Shown one piece after another: positions 15,838-23,588 of a DNA stretch of 41,761 nt; the stretch's first letter is position 1, and each line of letters opens with the position of its first letter. Source of the DNA: JBCBKP01 sp038746265 (lineage in GTDB: Bacteria; Planctomycetota; Phycisphaerae; Phycisphaerales; UBA1924); assembly GCA_038746265.1 (NCBI GenBank), contig JBCDKU010000014.1, forward strand, positions 1 through 41,761, read 5' to 3'. The notes under the pieces were generated by a model that made no database searches, was not told the DNA's origin, and saw only the letters and a program-made list of their open reading frames with translations. The translations under genes were made by a program, and so were the position numbers.

Positions 15838-16893
15838 ATGGCATCACGCGCGGTGAGCAAAAAAGCAGCGGGGACGGCGTCGGTCGGGCTCGCGCTGGGC
15901 GCGGGCGCGACGGTTCTCGCGGCGACCGGTCTGGTGCTCCTGGGCCGGGGCGGCTCGGGTGTGGGGATCACGCCGGTCGATTTCTCGCTGATCGAGGCCG
16001 AAGCCCAGGCGCTGGTCGAGCAGGGGCGGAACACGCCCGGGGATTCGGGTGACGACGGGTTTGAGGTCTTTCTGGATGCCACGGCGGCGCGCTTCGCCGA
16101 GCGGACGAACATCCCGCTCGATCCGCCGGCGCCGGATCCCGAGCCGGACCCAGACGAGATCGCCGCGGCGGCGGCAGCAGAAGCGGCCGAACCGCAGCTG
16201 ACCCCGGAAGAGGCCGCGCAGCGCGCGAGCGAGGCGCAGCGCGAGCGTCTGCGGTCGATGCCGAGCCGGTTTCGGTATCTGGGGCGGATCCGCGTGGGCG
16301 GGACGGCGATCGCGCTGCTCGCGAGCGACGCGGGGCAGATCTCGATCCCGGAGGGCGGCGAGGCGACGGTGGTGCTCGACAACAACGACGTTCCGATCGA
16401 GGTCGTGAAGGTCGAGTCGGACAAGGTCGAGGTCATCGAGGCGACGATCCCGCGGACACTCGAGAAGGCCCAGCGGCGGGCGACGGTCGCGAACGGACAA
16501 CCGGGCCTCATCGGGCAGCCCAACCGGCAGAACACCGGCCGCCAGCAGCTCCGCGGGCCGCGCTCGGCGCAGAACGACATCGAGGACGCGGACCGCAACG
16601 GAAGGATCGACCAGGCCGATCTGCGGCAGGCGAGCCTGCAGCGCCGCGACACCGTGCAGCGGCGGCTGGAGCAGATGGGCATCGAGGTCAACGGCGAGCT
16701 GCAGTATCAGCAGTGGACCGAGCTCGAACGGCTCTTCCGGCTCGAGGACCGCTCGCAGCGGTCGCGGCCGCGCCCGGGCGACTTCGAGGGCGGCGTGACC
16801 TCGCAGCAGTACCGCGAGCGGCTCCGCGAGTGGACGCAGGCGATCAACGATGTCCGCTCGCGCATCCGCAACATCGGCGAGGAGATCGAGTAG
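15838..16893 (+). CDS. Secretion-system inner-membrane protein, PilP/GspC-like position, with an EF-hand-type loop
   Basis: A 351-residue protein with one N-terminal membrane segment (about 13-36, TASVGLALGAGATVLAATGLVLL) and a periplasmic rest. Residues 140-200 carry a beta-rich stretch (FRYLGRIRVGGTAIALLASDAGQISIPEGGEATVVLDNNDVPIEVVKVESDKVEVI) that recalls the PilP/GspC homology-region fold, which links the platform to the secretin. Residues 250-261 read DADRNGRIDQAD (16585-16620), an EF-hand/dockerin calcium loop with acidic or Asn residues at positions 1, 3, 5, 9 and 12. An Ala/Glu/Pro-rich linker follows the anchor. ATG 15838 is preceded by AAGGA. I infer the role from topology and position between the pseudopilins and L/M-like genes; it is not a standard GspC by sequence. 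Confidence 0.6.
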   Translation: MASRAVSKKAAGTASVGLALGAGATVLAATGLVLLGRGGSGVGITPVDFSLIEAEAQALVEQGRNTPGDSGDDGFEVFLDATAARFAERTNIPLDPPAPDPEPDPDEIAAAAAAEAAEPQLTPEEAAQRASEAQRERLRSMPSRFRYLGRIRVGGTAIALLASDAGQISIPEGGEATVVLDNNDVPIEVVKVESDKVEVIEATIPRTLEKAQRRATVANGQPGLIGQPNRQNTGRQQLRGPRSAQNDIEDADRNGRIDQADLRQASLQRRDTVQRRLEQMGIEVNGELQYQQWTELERLFRLEDRSQRSRPRPGDFEGGVTSQQYRERLREWTQAINDVRSRIRNIGEEIE

Positions 16894-16896
16894 CCC

Positions 16897-18600
16897 GTGA
16901 GCCTGCGTCTGTGCTATCTCGAGCGCGCGGACCGCGGCGCGGCGCTGCGCGCCGTGCGTCTCGTCGGCATCAGCACCGACGAACGCTGGGAAGCGCCGCC
17001 GTCGCTCGGCGAGATGGACTCGGTCACGATCGCGGGCGATGCGGCCGGCTGGCTCGCGGACCGGCTTGGCGATCGCGCGGGCCGGGGCAAGGGGCTCACG
17101 CTCGATCGGCTGGTCGTAGATGCCGACGGCGGCGTGTGCTCGTGGATCGCGGCGGACCACGCCGACCGGCAGCTGCTTGAGACGCTGGTGCGCGAGCGGA
17201 GCGGGGGCGAATCGACGCCCGGGCTTTCGGAGCTCGAGTCCGACGCCGGGCCGCCCCGGTTCCCGGATCTGCCGGGCGAGATCTCGATCGAGCCCGTCGC
17301 ACGCCCGGAACCGCGTGAGCAGAACGGCTCGGGCGGGTTCTTCGGGCTCGGCAAGAAGCCGGCGGAGCAGCAGCAGACCAACGGCAAGAAACCGGGCAGC
17401 TCGCGCGTGCCCGTGATCGCGATGCCCGATGTCCCCGCGCGGGCCCTCGCCGACGCGCTCGACCGCGAGGGCGTGGACGTCGTCGCGCCGGTCTCGATCT
17501 GGCACGTGATGGCGGCCGCGTGGGATCCTGCCGTCGAGTCGTCGCAGCGGACGTACTCCGAGTCGATGATCACCTCGGACCAGGTCTCTGTGGCGGCGAC
17601 GGTGCTGATCGATCACGCGGGCCGGCTTCTGTGGTGCTGGTCGATCTCGGGGACGCTGCTCGCCGCGGGCTCGATCCGGCTCGCGCGGGCGGTCGCCAAC
17701 GGCTCGATCGCGGCTCGCCCGAAGCTGACCGAGGCGGCGCTGAGCCGGCTCTCTGCGGAGTGGCTCTCGTGGTCGGCGCAGCTCGGCATGTCGCCGCAGC
17801 GGGTCCGGCTGATCGCGGACTTCGACGGGCAAGCCGGCGAGGGCGGGCTCGACCAGGCGTCCGCGTCGCGGGTCGTCTCGGCGGCCGCGCCAGACGCGAT
17901 GGGCGAGACGATCGACGAGCCCGACCCGATCGGGCTCACGCTGCGTCGGCTCGCCGAGCAGATCGACGCGGGGCGTCTCGATGCCGCGGAGATGACCGAG
18001 GACAACGGCCGCACGCGGCTCTCGACGCTCTCGGCCCGCCCGGCCCGAGCGCACAAACGCATGTACCGCGCGATCGCGGCGCTGGTGTTCGCCTCGGCGA
18101 TCGCGGTCACAGCCGGCGGGCTGAACCTGCGGTCGGCGGCCGCGGCGAAACGCGAGAGCACCGCGGCCGCGGGCGACGAGCTTGAGAAGCTCATCATCGA
18201 GTCCGATGTCGCGACGCTCGCGGGCATGGAGCCGCAGCGGCTCGCGAATGACCTTGATCCGGCGGGCATCATCGACGACGTGCGGGACATCATCGCGGTC
18301 AGCGCGACGCCGCCCGAGGGGCTCAGCGAGTTCAAGCCGGTCGTCGAGCAGCTCGACGTGTTCAGCTTCTTCGTGCAGTCCGAGCCCGATCTGCTGCTTG
18401 AATCGCTGAGCATCCAGCAGCAGACCGCGACGATCACCGTCATCGTGCCCGACACCACCGCGTACGAGAATCTGCTTGGCGTCGTGAACTCGCTGCCGGG
18501 CCTTGAGATCAACTTCCCGGACCCCACCGTGATACAGAACCGAGATGGCGGCACCCGCGTGAGCTTCGCGGGCACTTGGAAGCAGCCGCAAGAGAACTGA
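16897..18600 (+). CDS. GspL-like platform protein (PilM-PilN-type fusion)
   Basis: A 567-residue protein. The first 385 residues are cytoplasmic and could be the actin-like part of GspL or a PilM-like module (for example SVAATVLIDHAGRLLWCWSISGTLL), with a Pro/Gln-rich linker at about 125-170. A single membrane helix lies at about 389-409 (YRAIAALVFASAIAVTAGGL). The last 160 residues are a PilN-like periplasmic domain with ferredoxin-like alternation (FKPVVEQLDVFSFFVQSE, TATITVIVPDTTAYENLLGVVNSL). The order cytoplasmic-TM-periplasmic matches GspL. GTG 16897 is preceded by GAGGAG at a slightly long spacing, three bases after the previous stop. Family assignment is by architecture and neighbours. 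Confidence 0.62.
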   Translation: MSLRLCYLERADRGAALRAVRLVGISTDERWEAPPSLGEMDSVTIAGDAAGWLADRLGDRAGRGKGLTLDRLVVDADGGVCSWIAADHADRQLLETLVRERSGGESTPGLSELESDAGPPRFPDLPGEISIEPVARPEPREQNGSGGFFGLGKKPAEQQQTNGKKPGSSRVPVIAMPDVPARALADALDREGVDVVAPVSIWHVMAAAWDPAVESSQRTYSESMITSDQVSVAATVLIDHAGRLLWCWSISGTLLAAGSIRLARAVANGSIAARPKLTEAALSRLSAEWLSWSAQLGMSPQRVRLIADFDGQAGEGGLDQASASRVVSAAAPDAMGETIDEPDPIGLTLRRLAEQIDAGRLDAAEMTEDNGRTRLSTLSARPARAHKRMYRAIAALVFASAIAVTAGGLNLRSAAAAKRESTAAAGDELEKLIIESDVATLAGMEPQRLANDLDPAGIIDDVRDIIAVSATPPEGLSEFKPVVEQLDVFSFFVQSEPDLLLESLSIQQQTATITVIVPDTTAYENLLGVVNSLPGLEINFPDPTVIQNRDGGTRVSFAGTWKQPQEN

Positions 18601-18615
18601 ACCCCCACCGCACTC

Positions 18616-19239
18616 ATGGACGAGCCGATTACCGAAAGCCAGAGCGTCCCCGTCCCGCAGCCCCGGCAGCGCGGGGCAATGACGCCCGATGACCGCTTCG
18701 CGGCCGTGATGGCGAGCGAGCAGGCGGCGCGTCGGAACCAGCCGCGCGGCGCGATCATCGCCGGCGTGCTCGTGCTGGTCGCGGCGCTCGGGTTCCTGCT
18801 CGTCGCGCGGGCGGATCACACGCAGGCCTCGCGCGATCTCGCGGGCGCCCGCGGCAAGCTGCGGCGCGTCGCGGACACGCTGGGCGAAATCGAGTACTTC
18901 CGCCGCCTCTCGCAGCAGGACGCGCCGGTCGGAGATGTCGTCATCGCGTCCGGCGAGTCGCCCCTGAGCCAGATCGAGCGGCTCGGCATCCAGGCGCGGC
19001 TCGAGGAGAGCATTGGCATTGTCCAGGCCCGGACCAACGTCGTGGACGAGGATCGCGGCATCCTCAAGGCGACCTATCCGTATACCGTGAATGACCGCTC
19101 GCTCCCGAATCTTCTGGAGTGGGTCCGGCTCGTCACCGAGCGGGTCGAGGGGATGGAAGTGGACGGCATCGAACTGACGCCCCAGCGGGACCTACGCTGG
19201 CAGATGCGGGTCACGTTCGGCCGATACGAGGAGCGTTGA
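18616..19239 (+). CDS. GspM/PilO-like platform protein
   Basis: A 207-residue bitopic inner-membrane protein with a cytoplasmic tail (1-43), one membrane helix (about 44-66, RGAIIAGVLVLVAALGFLLVARA), a coiled-coil (DLAGARGKLRRVADTLGEIEYFRRL) and a small ferredoxin-like periplasmic domain with IVQARTNVV and a terminal strand (LRWQMRVTFGRYEE). This is the PilO/GspM layout, which pairs with the GspL/PilN protein encoded just upstream. ATG 18616 follows the upstream stop by 15 bases with a weak ribosome-binding site, so coupled translation is likely. Confidence 0.65.
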   Translation: MDEPITESQSVPVPQPRQRGAMTPDDRFAAVMASEQAARRNQPRGAIIAGVLVLVAALGFLLVARADHTQASRDLAGARGKLRRVADTLGEIEYFRRLSQQDAPVGDVVIASGESPLSQIERLGIQARLEESIGIVQARTNVVDEDRGILKATYPYTVNDRSLPNLLEWVRLVTERVEGMEVDGIELTPQRDLRWQMRVTFGRYEER

Positions 19240-19337
19240 CACCGCCCGGGAGACCCGCCCGGAACTCAGCCCGGGAACAGACTGCCGGCGTATCTGCCGG
19301 GCCCGCATGGAGCAGCAGCAAGCCAGTCCACGAAGTC

Positions 19338-20000
19338 ATGCCTGACCGACCGCGCCGCAACCTGTTCCTGATCGCCCTTGGGGGTCTTGCCGTGCTGCTG
19401 GCGGGTTGCTCGTCCGCGCCCGAGCCGCTGGGGGTCGATGTCCGACCCGAGGTGCGGTTCCGCGAGGCGATGCGGCTGACGGCCGAGGGCGAGAAGGCTC
19501 GGGCCGACGGCAACACCCGCCGCGCGATCAACTACTTCCGGGCGGCCGTCGCGACCTACCCCGATATCGCGATCGCCCAGAACAACCTGGGCTTGCTGCT
19601 GCTCAACACCACCGAGGCGCACCTCGGCGCGAAGCACCTGCTGACCGCGGCCGAGATCGAGCCGACCGATCCGCGCCCGCTGACCAACCTCGCGTACGCC
19701 TACTGGGAGCGGAACTGGACCTCGGACGCGCTGCGCTACTACGACATGGCGCTCGAGCGCGACCCGAACGATCTCGGCGCGCTGCGCGGCTCGGTCCGGG
19801 CGGCCGAGGCCGAGAACCGCGCCGAGCGCAGCGACCTCGACAACATCCAGCGGGCGAGCTTCATCGAGCGCGACCCGATCTGGGTCGAGTACTTCGAGCG
19901 GCAGAAGTTCCGCGTCGAGAACCAGATCCGCCTCCGCGAACGGGCCGACCCGACGCTGCGGCGGACGGTGGACCGCTCGCGGAACGAGACCGGCGGCTGA
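19338..20000 (+). CDS. TPR-repeat lipoprotein
   Basis: A 220-residue lipoprotein (signal LFLIALGGLAVLLAGC, lipid-modified Cys24) with two to three tetratricopeptide repeats at about residues 50-150: GNTRRAINYFRAAVATYPDIAIAQNNLGLLLL, and SDALRYYDMALERDPNDLGALRG. TPR lipoproteins often act as pilotins or assembly factors for secretins and type IV pili (PilF/PilW), and this one follows the GspM-like gene after 98 bp, so a pilotin-like role is a reasonable inference. The start at 19338 has a weak ribosome-binding site but gives a clean signal peptide. Its stop is 15 bp from the convergent phoH-like stop. Confidence 0.75.
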   Translation: MPDRPRRNLFLIALGGLAVLLAGCSSAPEPLGVDVRPEVRFREAMRLTAEGEKARADGNTRRAINYFRAAVATYPDIAIAQNNLGLLLLNTTEAHLGAKHLLTAAEIEPTDPRPLTNLAYAYWERNWTSDALRYYDMALERDPNDLGALRGSVRAAEAENRAERSDLDNIQRASFIERDPIWVEYFERQKFRVENQIRLRERADPTLRRTVDRSRNETGG

Positions 20001-20015
20001 GGCGAGCTTGATTCT

Positions 20016-21461
20016 CTACAGCAGCTGCGCCGCCAAGCTCGCCAGCGAGCTTCGCTCTGATCGCATCAGCATCATGTGGCCGACCTGGTCAAGGCCCTTC
20101 ATTTTCTCGACGACGTAGCTCAGGCCGTTGCTGGAGCTGTCGAGGTAGGGGTTGTCGATCTGGCCGATGTCGCCGGCGAGGACGAGCTTGGTGCCCTCAC
20201 CCACGCGGCTCACGATGGTCTTGATCTCGTGGGGCGTGAGGTTCTGGGCCTCGTCCACGATCATGAACTGGTGCGGGATCGAGCGGCCGCGGATATAGGT
20301 CAGCGGCTCAAGAACTAATGTCCCGTCGGCCATGAGCTTGTCGATCTTCTGCTCTGCCGAGTGGCTCTCGGCGTGCTGGTTGGGGCTGCCGCGCGTCGAG
20401 AGCAGGTAGCTGAGGTTGTCGAAGATCGGCTGCATCCACGCGGTGAGCTTCTCGTCCTTGTCACCCGGGAGGTAGCCGATATCGCGGCCCATGGGCATGA
20501 TCGGCCGCGCGACGAGCAGCTTGTCGTACCGCTGCTCGTTGAAGACTTTGGTCATGCCCGCGGCGATCGCGAGCAGCGTCTTGCCCGTGCCCGCGGCGCC
20601 GAGCAGCGTGATGAGCTTGACCTCGTCATCGAGCAGGAGATCCAGCGCGAGCGTCTGCTGCACGTTCCGCGCGATGATGCCGAAGGTCGGCTTCTTCTGG
20701 TTCGCGACGGGGATCACGTGGTCGGTATCCGCGAGGCGGCGGCCCAGACCCGAGTGGCTCTCGTCCTCGGCGTCGATGAGGACCACGAACTCGTTGGGCG
20801 TCGGCAGCGAGCCCGTGATGAACGGCTCGAGTTCCTCGACGGGGAGCATCCTCTCGGAGTACATCCTGTCGATCAGCTTGCCCGGCACGACCAGCTCGCG
20901 GTGCCCGGTGTAGAGCCGATCGGCGTCCACCTTCTGGTTCTCGAAGTCCTCGGTGCGGATGCCGAGCGAGTCGGACTTGATCCGGGCGGCGAGGTCCTTC
21001 GACACGAACACCACCGGGTGGCCCTGCTTGTGCAGCTCCCACGCGACGGCGATGATCTTGTTGTCCGCCGTCGCGCCCTCGATGATCGGCGGGCGGGTCT
21101 CGTACTCGGTGACGTCAATGCGGACATCGCCCATCGTGCCGTCGGGGCCGGTCGCGATGCCGGCGTCGGCGGGCGGCTCGACCGAATCGATCGGGATGCC
21201 CTCGAGGAGGCTGCCGTGCTTGCGGAGGTTGTCGAGGTGGCGGATCGTGGCGCGGGCGTTGCGTCCAACGTCGTCGTCGCGGCGCTTCATCGCGTCGAGC
21301 TCTTCGATCACGGGATAGGGGATGACGACGTGGTTGTCCTGGAAGACGAACAACGCGTTGGGGTTGTGCAGCAGCACATTCGTGTCCACCACGAAGTGCT
21401 TGACTCGGGTTGGCGTGCTCTGCTCGACCGTCCGTGGCTCCGAGGTCAGAAGACTCGTCAT
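20016..21461 (-). CDS. PIN-domain/PhoH-family ATPase (PhoH2-like)
   Basis: A 481-residue protein joining an N-terminal PIN ribonuclease domain to a PhoH-type ATPase/helicase domain, an arrangement thought to act on RNA. PIN acidic residues are Asp26 (FVVDTNVLLHNP), Glu54 (PVIEELDAMKRR), Asp133 (TADNKIIA) and Asp156 (VSKDLAARIKS). The PhoH part has Walker A GAAGTGKT (288-295) and Walker B MIVDEAQN (400-407), with PIMPMGRDIGYLPGD and MLMRSERSSLASLAAQLL at the end. The ATG at 21461 fits the usual length; in-frame codons upstream encode a Ala/Arg-rich shadow and were left out. It is alone on the minus strand, convergent with the TPR gene. Confidence 0.9.
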   Translation of the reverse strand: MTSLLTSEPRTVEQSTPTRVKHFVVDTNVLLHNPNALFVFQDNHVVIPYPVIEELDAMKRRDDDVGRNARATIRHLDNLRKHGSLLEGIPIDSVEPPADAGIATGPDGTMGDVRIDVTEYETRPPIIEGATADNKIIAVAWELHKQGHPVVFVSKDLAARIKSDSLGIRTEDFENQKVDADRLYTGHRELVVPGKLIDRMYSERMLPVEELEPFITGSLPTPNEFVVLIDAEDESHSGLGRRLADTDHVIPVANQKKPTFGIIARNVQQTLALDLLLDDEVKLITLLGAAGTGKTLLAIAAGMTKVFNEQRYDKLLVARPIMPMGRDIGYLPGDKDEKLTAWMQPIFDNLSYLLSTRGSPNQHAESHSAEQKIDKLMADGTLVLEPLTYIRGRSIPHQFMIVDEAQNLTPHEIKTIVSRVGEGTKLVLAGDIGQIDNPYLDSSSNGLSYVVEKMKGLDQVGHMMLMRSERSSLASLAAQLL

Positions 21462-21625
21462 CTGCGCTCCGACTCGCGCGACGCCACCACGCCGCGCGGG
21501 CTGGGCCTCCTCCTTGAGGATAACTCCCTCGCGCGCAGCATAACCGACACGCCGCGCCGCGCCAGCGCTCAGAGCGCGATCAAACAAGAAGTTTGCAACA
21601 AGCGCCGCGGGGCGGAGAAAGGCTC

Positions 21626-21655
21626 AAAAAATCTAAAGGATCACGCCCAGCGTGA
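21626..21655 (-). terminator. Likely intrinsic terminator at the end of the DUF456 gene
   Basis: On the minus strand TCACGC, a TGG loop and GCGTGA (21655-21641) are followed within about ten bases by TTT and then six Ts (21631-21626). The hairpin lies inside the last codons of the gene and the T-run begins just after its TAG stop. It would end the two-gene unit from 23128. Confidence 0.45.
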
Positions 21656-22142
21656 GCACGATCGCGGCCGCGACGGCGAACGCGGTCTTCACGACCATCG
21701 AGAGCGCCCGGCCGACCGCCGCGCCCTTGCCGGAGCGCCAGGATTCGATCCACGGGCGTTTGGCCCAGAGCTTCTCGCCCGCGATCGCGCCGAGCCCCGC
21801 GCCCACAACACCGCCGATGATCGCGCCGATGATGGGCACGGGCAGGGCGATCTGGATCACGACCATGCCGACGATCGTCCCCACGATCGAGCCGATCATG
21901 CCCTTCTTGCTGCCCTCGGCCTTCCGCGAGCCCGCGGCGGACGACAGGAACTCGGCGACCTCCGCGAGCAGCGCGATCGCGGCGACCGACCCCAGCACCC
22001 ACCAGCTCTGCAGCTCGGGTCGCCACAGCTCGACGAGCAGCGCCACAAAGAGCGCGATCCAGATGCCGGGGAGCGTCAGCGCCGTCAGCAGCACGCCCAG
22101 CAGCGCGAACAGCACGACAACGACACCCGCAAAGACTGTCAC
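21633..22142 (-). CDS. DUF456-family membrane protein
   Basis: A 169-residue membrane protein that matches DUF456: an N-terminal pair of helices (about 2-50, FAGVVVVLFALLGVLLTALTLPGIWIALFVALLVELW, then VLGSVAAIALLAEVAEFLSSAAGSRKAEGSKKG), and a Gly-rich helical part (MIGSIVGTIVGMVVIQIALPVPIIGAIIGGVVGAGLGAIAGE) as in glycine-zipper proteins. The family has no firmly known role. GTG 22142 overlaps the TGA of the upstream gene (GTGA), a strong sign of coupling. A candidate terminator lies at its end. Confidence 0.85.
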   Translation of the reverse strand: MTVFAGVVVVLFALLGVLLTALTLPGIWIALFVALLVELWRPELQSWWVLGSVAAIALLAEVAEFLSSAAGSRKAEGSKKGMIGSIVGTIVGMVVIQIALPVPIIGAIIGGVVGAGLGAIAGEKLWAKRPWIESWRSGKGAAVGRALSMVVKTAFAVAAAIVLTLGVIL

Positions 22143-23128
22143 GCCGTCTCGGCCTCCGACGGATCGCCGCCTGCGCCCGTCTCGGAATCCCCCGCGTCCG
22201 CGGGAACGGTGTTCTGATCCGTCGCTGCCTCGGGCATGGGCGGCGCGCTCTCGGCGGCCTCCTCGGGGTAGGCCTCGGCCTCCATCTCGAGCAGCCACTC
22301 CTCGAGCCGTGCGTGGCGGTAGGTATCGAAGCGGATCGACTGGCCGCCGAGCTTCGGGTGGTCCTGCTTGACCTTGAGCAGGACGATGAACTTGTCCCAC
22401 TTGCGCTTGTCGAGTTCTTCTGCCATGTCCGCGGGCGTGACGGACGCGCCGCCAGGGATGGTCAGCCGCATCTCGGCGGGGTTCCAGGTGTACTTCTTGG
22501 CCGTCACGCGGAGCAGCAGCAGGACCATGTAGGCGCTGAGCGCGTAGCACACGCCCGCGATGAGCCACTGGCTCGGGATATCGAAGTTCTCAAGCGGCGA
22601 CGGCGGCGACTTGCTCTTCCACTCGGTGTCGAGCGCCGCCAGCTCGCTCCGCGGGTTGTCGAACGAGGTGAACTCCGCGTCGAGCCTGCCGACGCGCGAG
22701 AGTCCGGTGAGCCAGCGCTCGCGGGCGATCTCAAGCCGGGCCCGCAGGCGGCGGCCGCTCGTGCTGTTCTCTGCGCCGTCTTCCTTGTTGCGCTCGCGGA
22801 CCTCGCTCTCGCGGAGGCGGGCGAGCTCGTCGGCGGGGTTCTCGATGGAGAGCTGCGAGGCACGGAAGATGCCGGGCGATTCTTGGTCGGCGAGGCGGCC
22901 CGCCTCGAGGTACTGGTAGCGGGCGTAGCTCGCGTACTTCTCGCCGCGGGCCGGGTAGACCACGGTCGCGTCGTAGAGGCCCCACGAGCCGAACGCGAAG
23001 ACGGCCGCGAGGATGATGACGATCTTGATCAGCCACGGGCGGTTGAGCGGAGCACGCTCGACGCCCGAGGGCGAGCCGCCGCCGCCCTGCCCACCCGTCG
23101 CGGGTGTCTCCGTCACGACCTCATCCAT
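22139..23128 (-). CDS. Unrecognised two-helix membrane protein
   Basis: A 329-residue protein not assigned to a family. It has a Gly/Ser-rich N-terminus (about 1-30), a membrane helix at about 32-52 (WLIKIVIILAAVFAFGSWGLY), a 135-residue charged helical loop (YARYQYLEAGRLADQES, LARLRESEVRERNKEDG), a second helix at about 190-211 (WLIAGVCYALSAYMVLLLLRV) and a cytoplasmic C-terminal domain (YTWNPAEMRLTIPGGASVTPADMAEELDKRKWDKFIVLLKV) that may be a PH-like fold. The tail is acidic and low complexity. The loop would face the periplasm. It overlaps the DUF456 gene (GTGA), so the products may act together. ATG 23128 is used because upstream codons add only a low-complexity extension. Confidence 0.75.
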   Translation of the reverse strand: MDEVVTETPATGGQGGGGSPSGVERAPLNRPWLIKIVIILAAVFAFGSWGLYDATVVYPARGEKYASYARYQYLEAGRLADQESPGIFRASQLSIENPADELARLRESEVRERNKEDGAENSTSGRRLRARLEIARERWLTGLSRVGRLDAEFTSFDNPRSELAALDTEWKSKSPPSPLENFDIPSQWLIAGVCYALSAYMVLLLLRVTAKKYTWNPAEMRLTIPGGASVTPADMAEELDKRKWDKFIVLLKVKQDHPKLGGQSIRFDTYRHARLEEWLLEMEAEAYPEEAAESAPPMPEAATDQNTVPADAGDSETGAGGDPSEAETA

Positions 23129-23263
23129 CGAACAAACCCCCGTGGTGCCATCTCGGAAACCGCCCCCGATCTCAGACGTCCGCATGGTACGTCACGGCTC
23201 GCGCGACGCCAGCGCCGATGGAGACATTCGCGAACGTCCCATCATGCACGCCCGGGAGTCCGG

Positions 23264-23503
23264 TCAGTCGCGTTCGAGCAGCCCGACGCGATCCAGCGCG
23301 AGCGACCACCAGCGGCGGGTGTGCCGGCGTCCGGATTCGCGCGACGTCAGCACGCTGAAACCGCCCTCGCGGACGGGCTTGGCGGGGATCCGGGGGTAGG
23401 CATTGGGACGCCGCAGCGCGATGGTCAGAAATCGGGAGTGTTCTGCCCGGAATCGCTCGCCGGCTTCGCGGAGATCGCGGTATCGAGAACGCCACCAGAT
23501 CAT
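23264..23503 (-). CDS. Small basic protein, unrecognised
   Basis: A 79-residue, Arg-rich frame in an otherwise empty stretch (23129-23588). It has protein-like composition (YRDLREAGERFRAEHSRFLTIALRRPNAYPRIPAKPV) with two Trp-rich ends (MIWWRSRY and RRWWSLALDRV). No clear ribosome-binding site precedes the ATG at 23503, and no family is recognised. It could be a DNA- or RNA-binding peptide. Another minus frame across the same interval looks like a shadow. The remainder of the stretch holds nothing that I recognise. Confidence 0.45.
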   Translation of the reverse strand: MIWWRSRYRDLREAGERFRAEHSRFLTIALRRPNAYPRIPAKPVREGGFSVLTSRESGRRHTRRWWSLALDRVGLLERD

Positions 23504-23588
23504 GCCGAAAGTTTAGCGGCGGGCCGCGAGATCGCAAGGAATTCGCGGGCCCGATCGCCAGGCCGAGTGACAGCCGAAATGACCACCG

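Noticed and set aside
15844..18819. 991-codon minus-strand frame
   Set aside because: Opposite to the platform genes; RD/ER-rich shadow without any domain.
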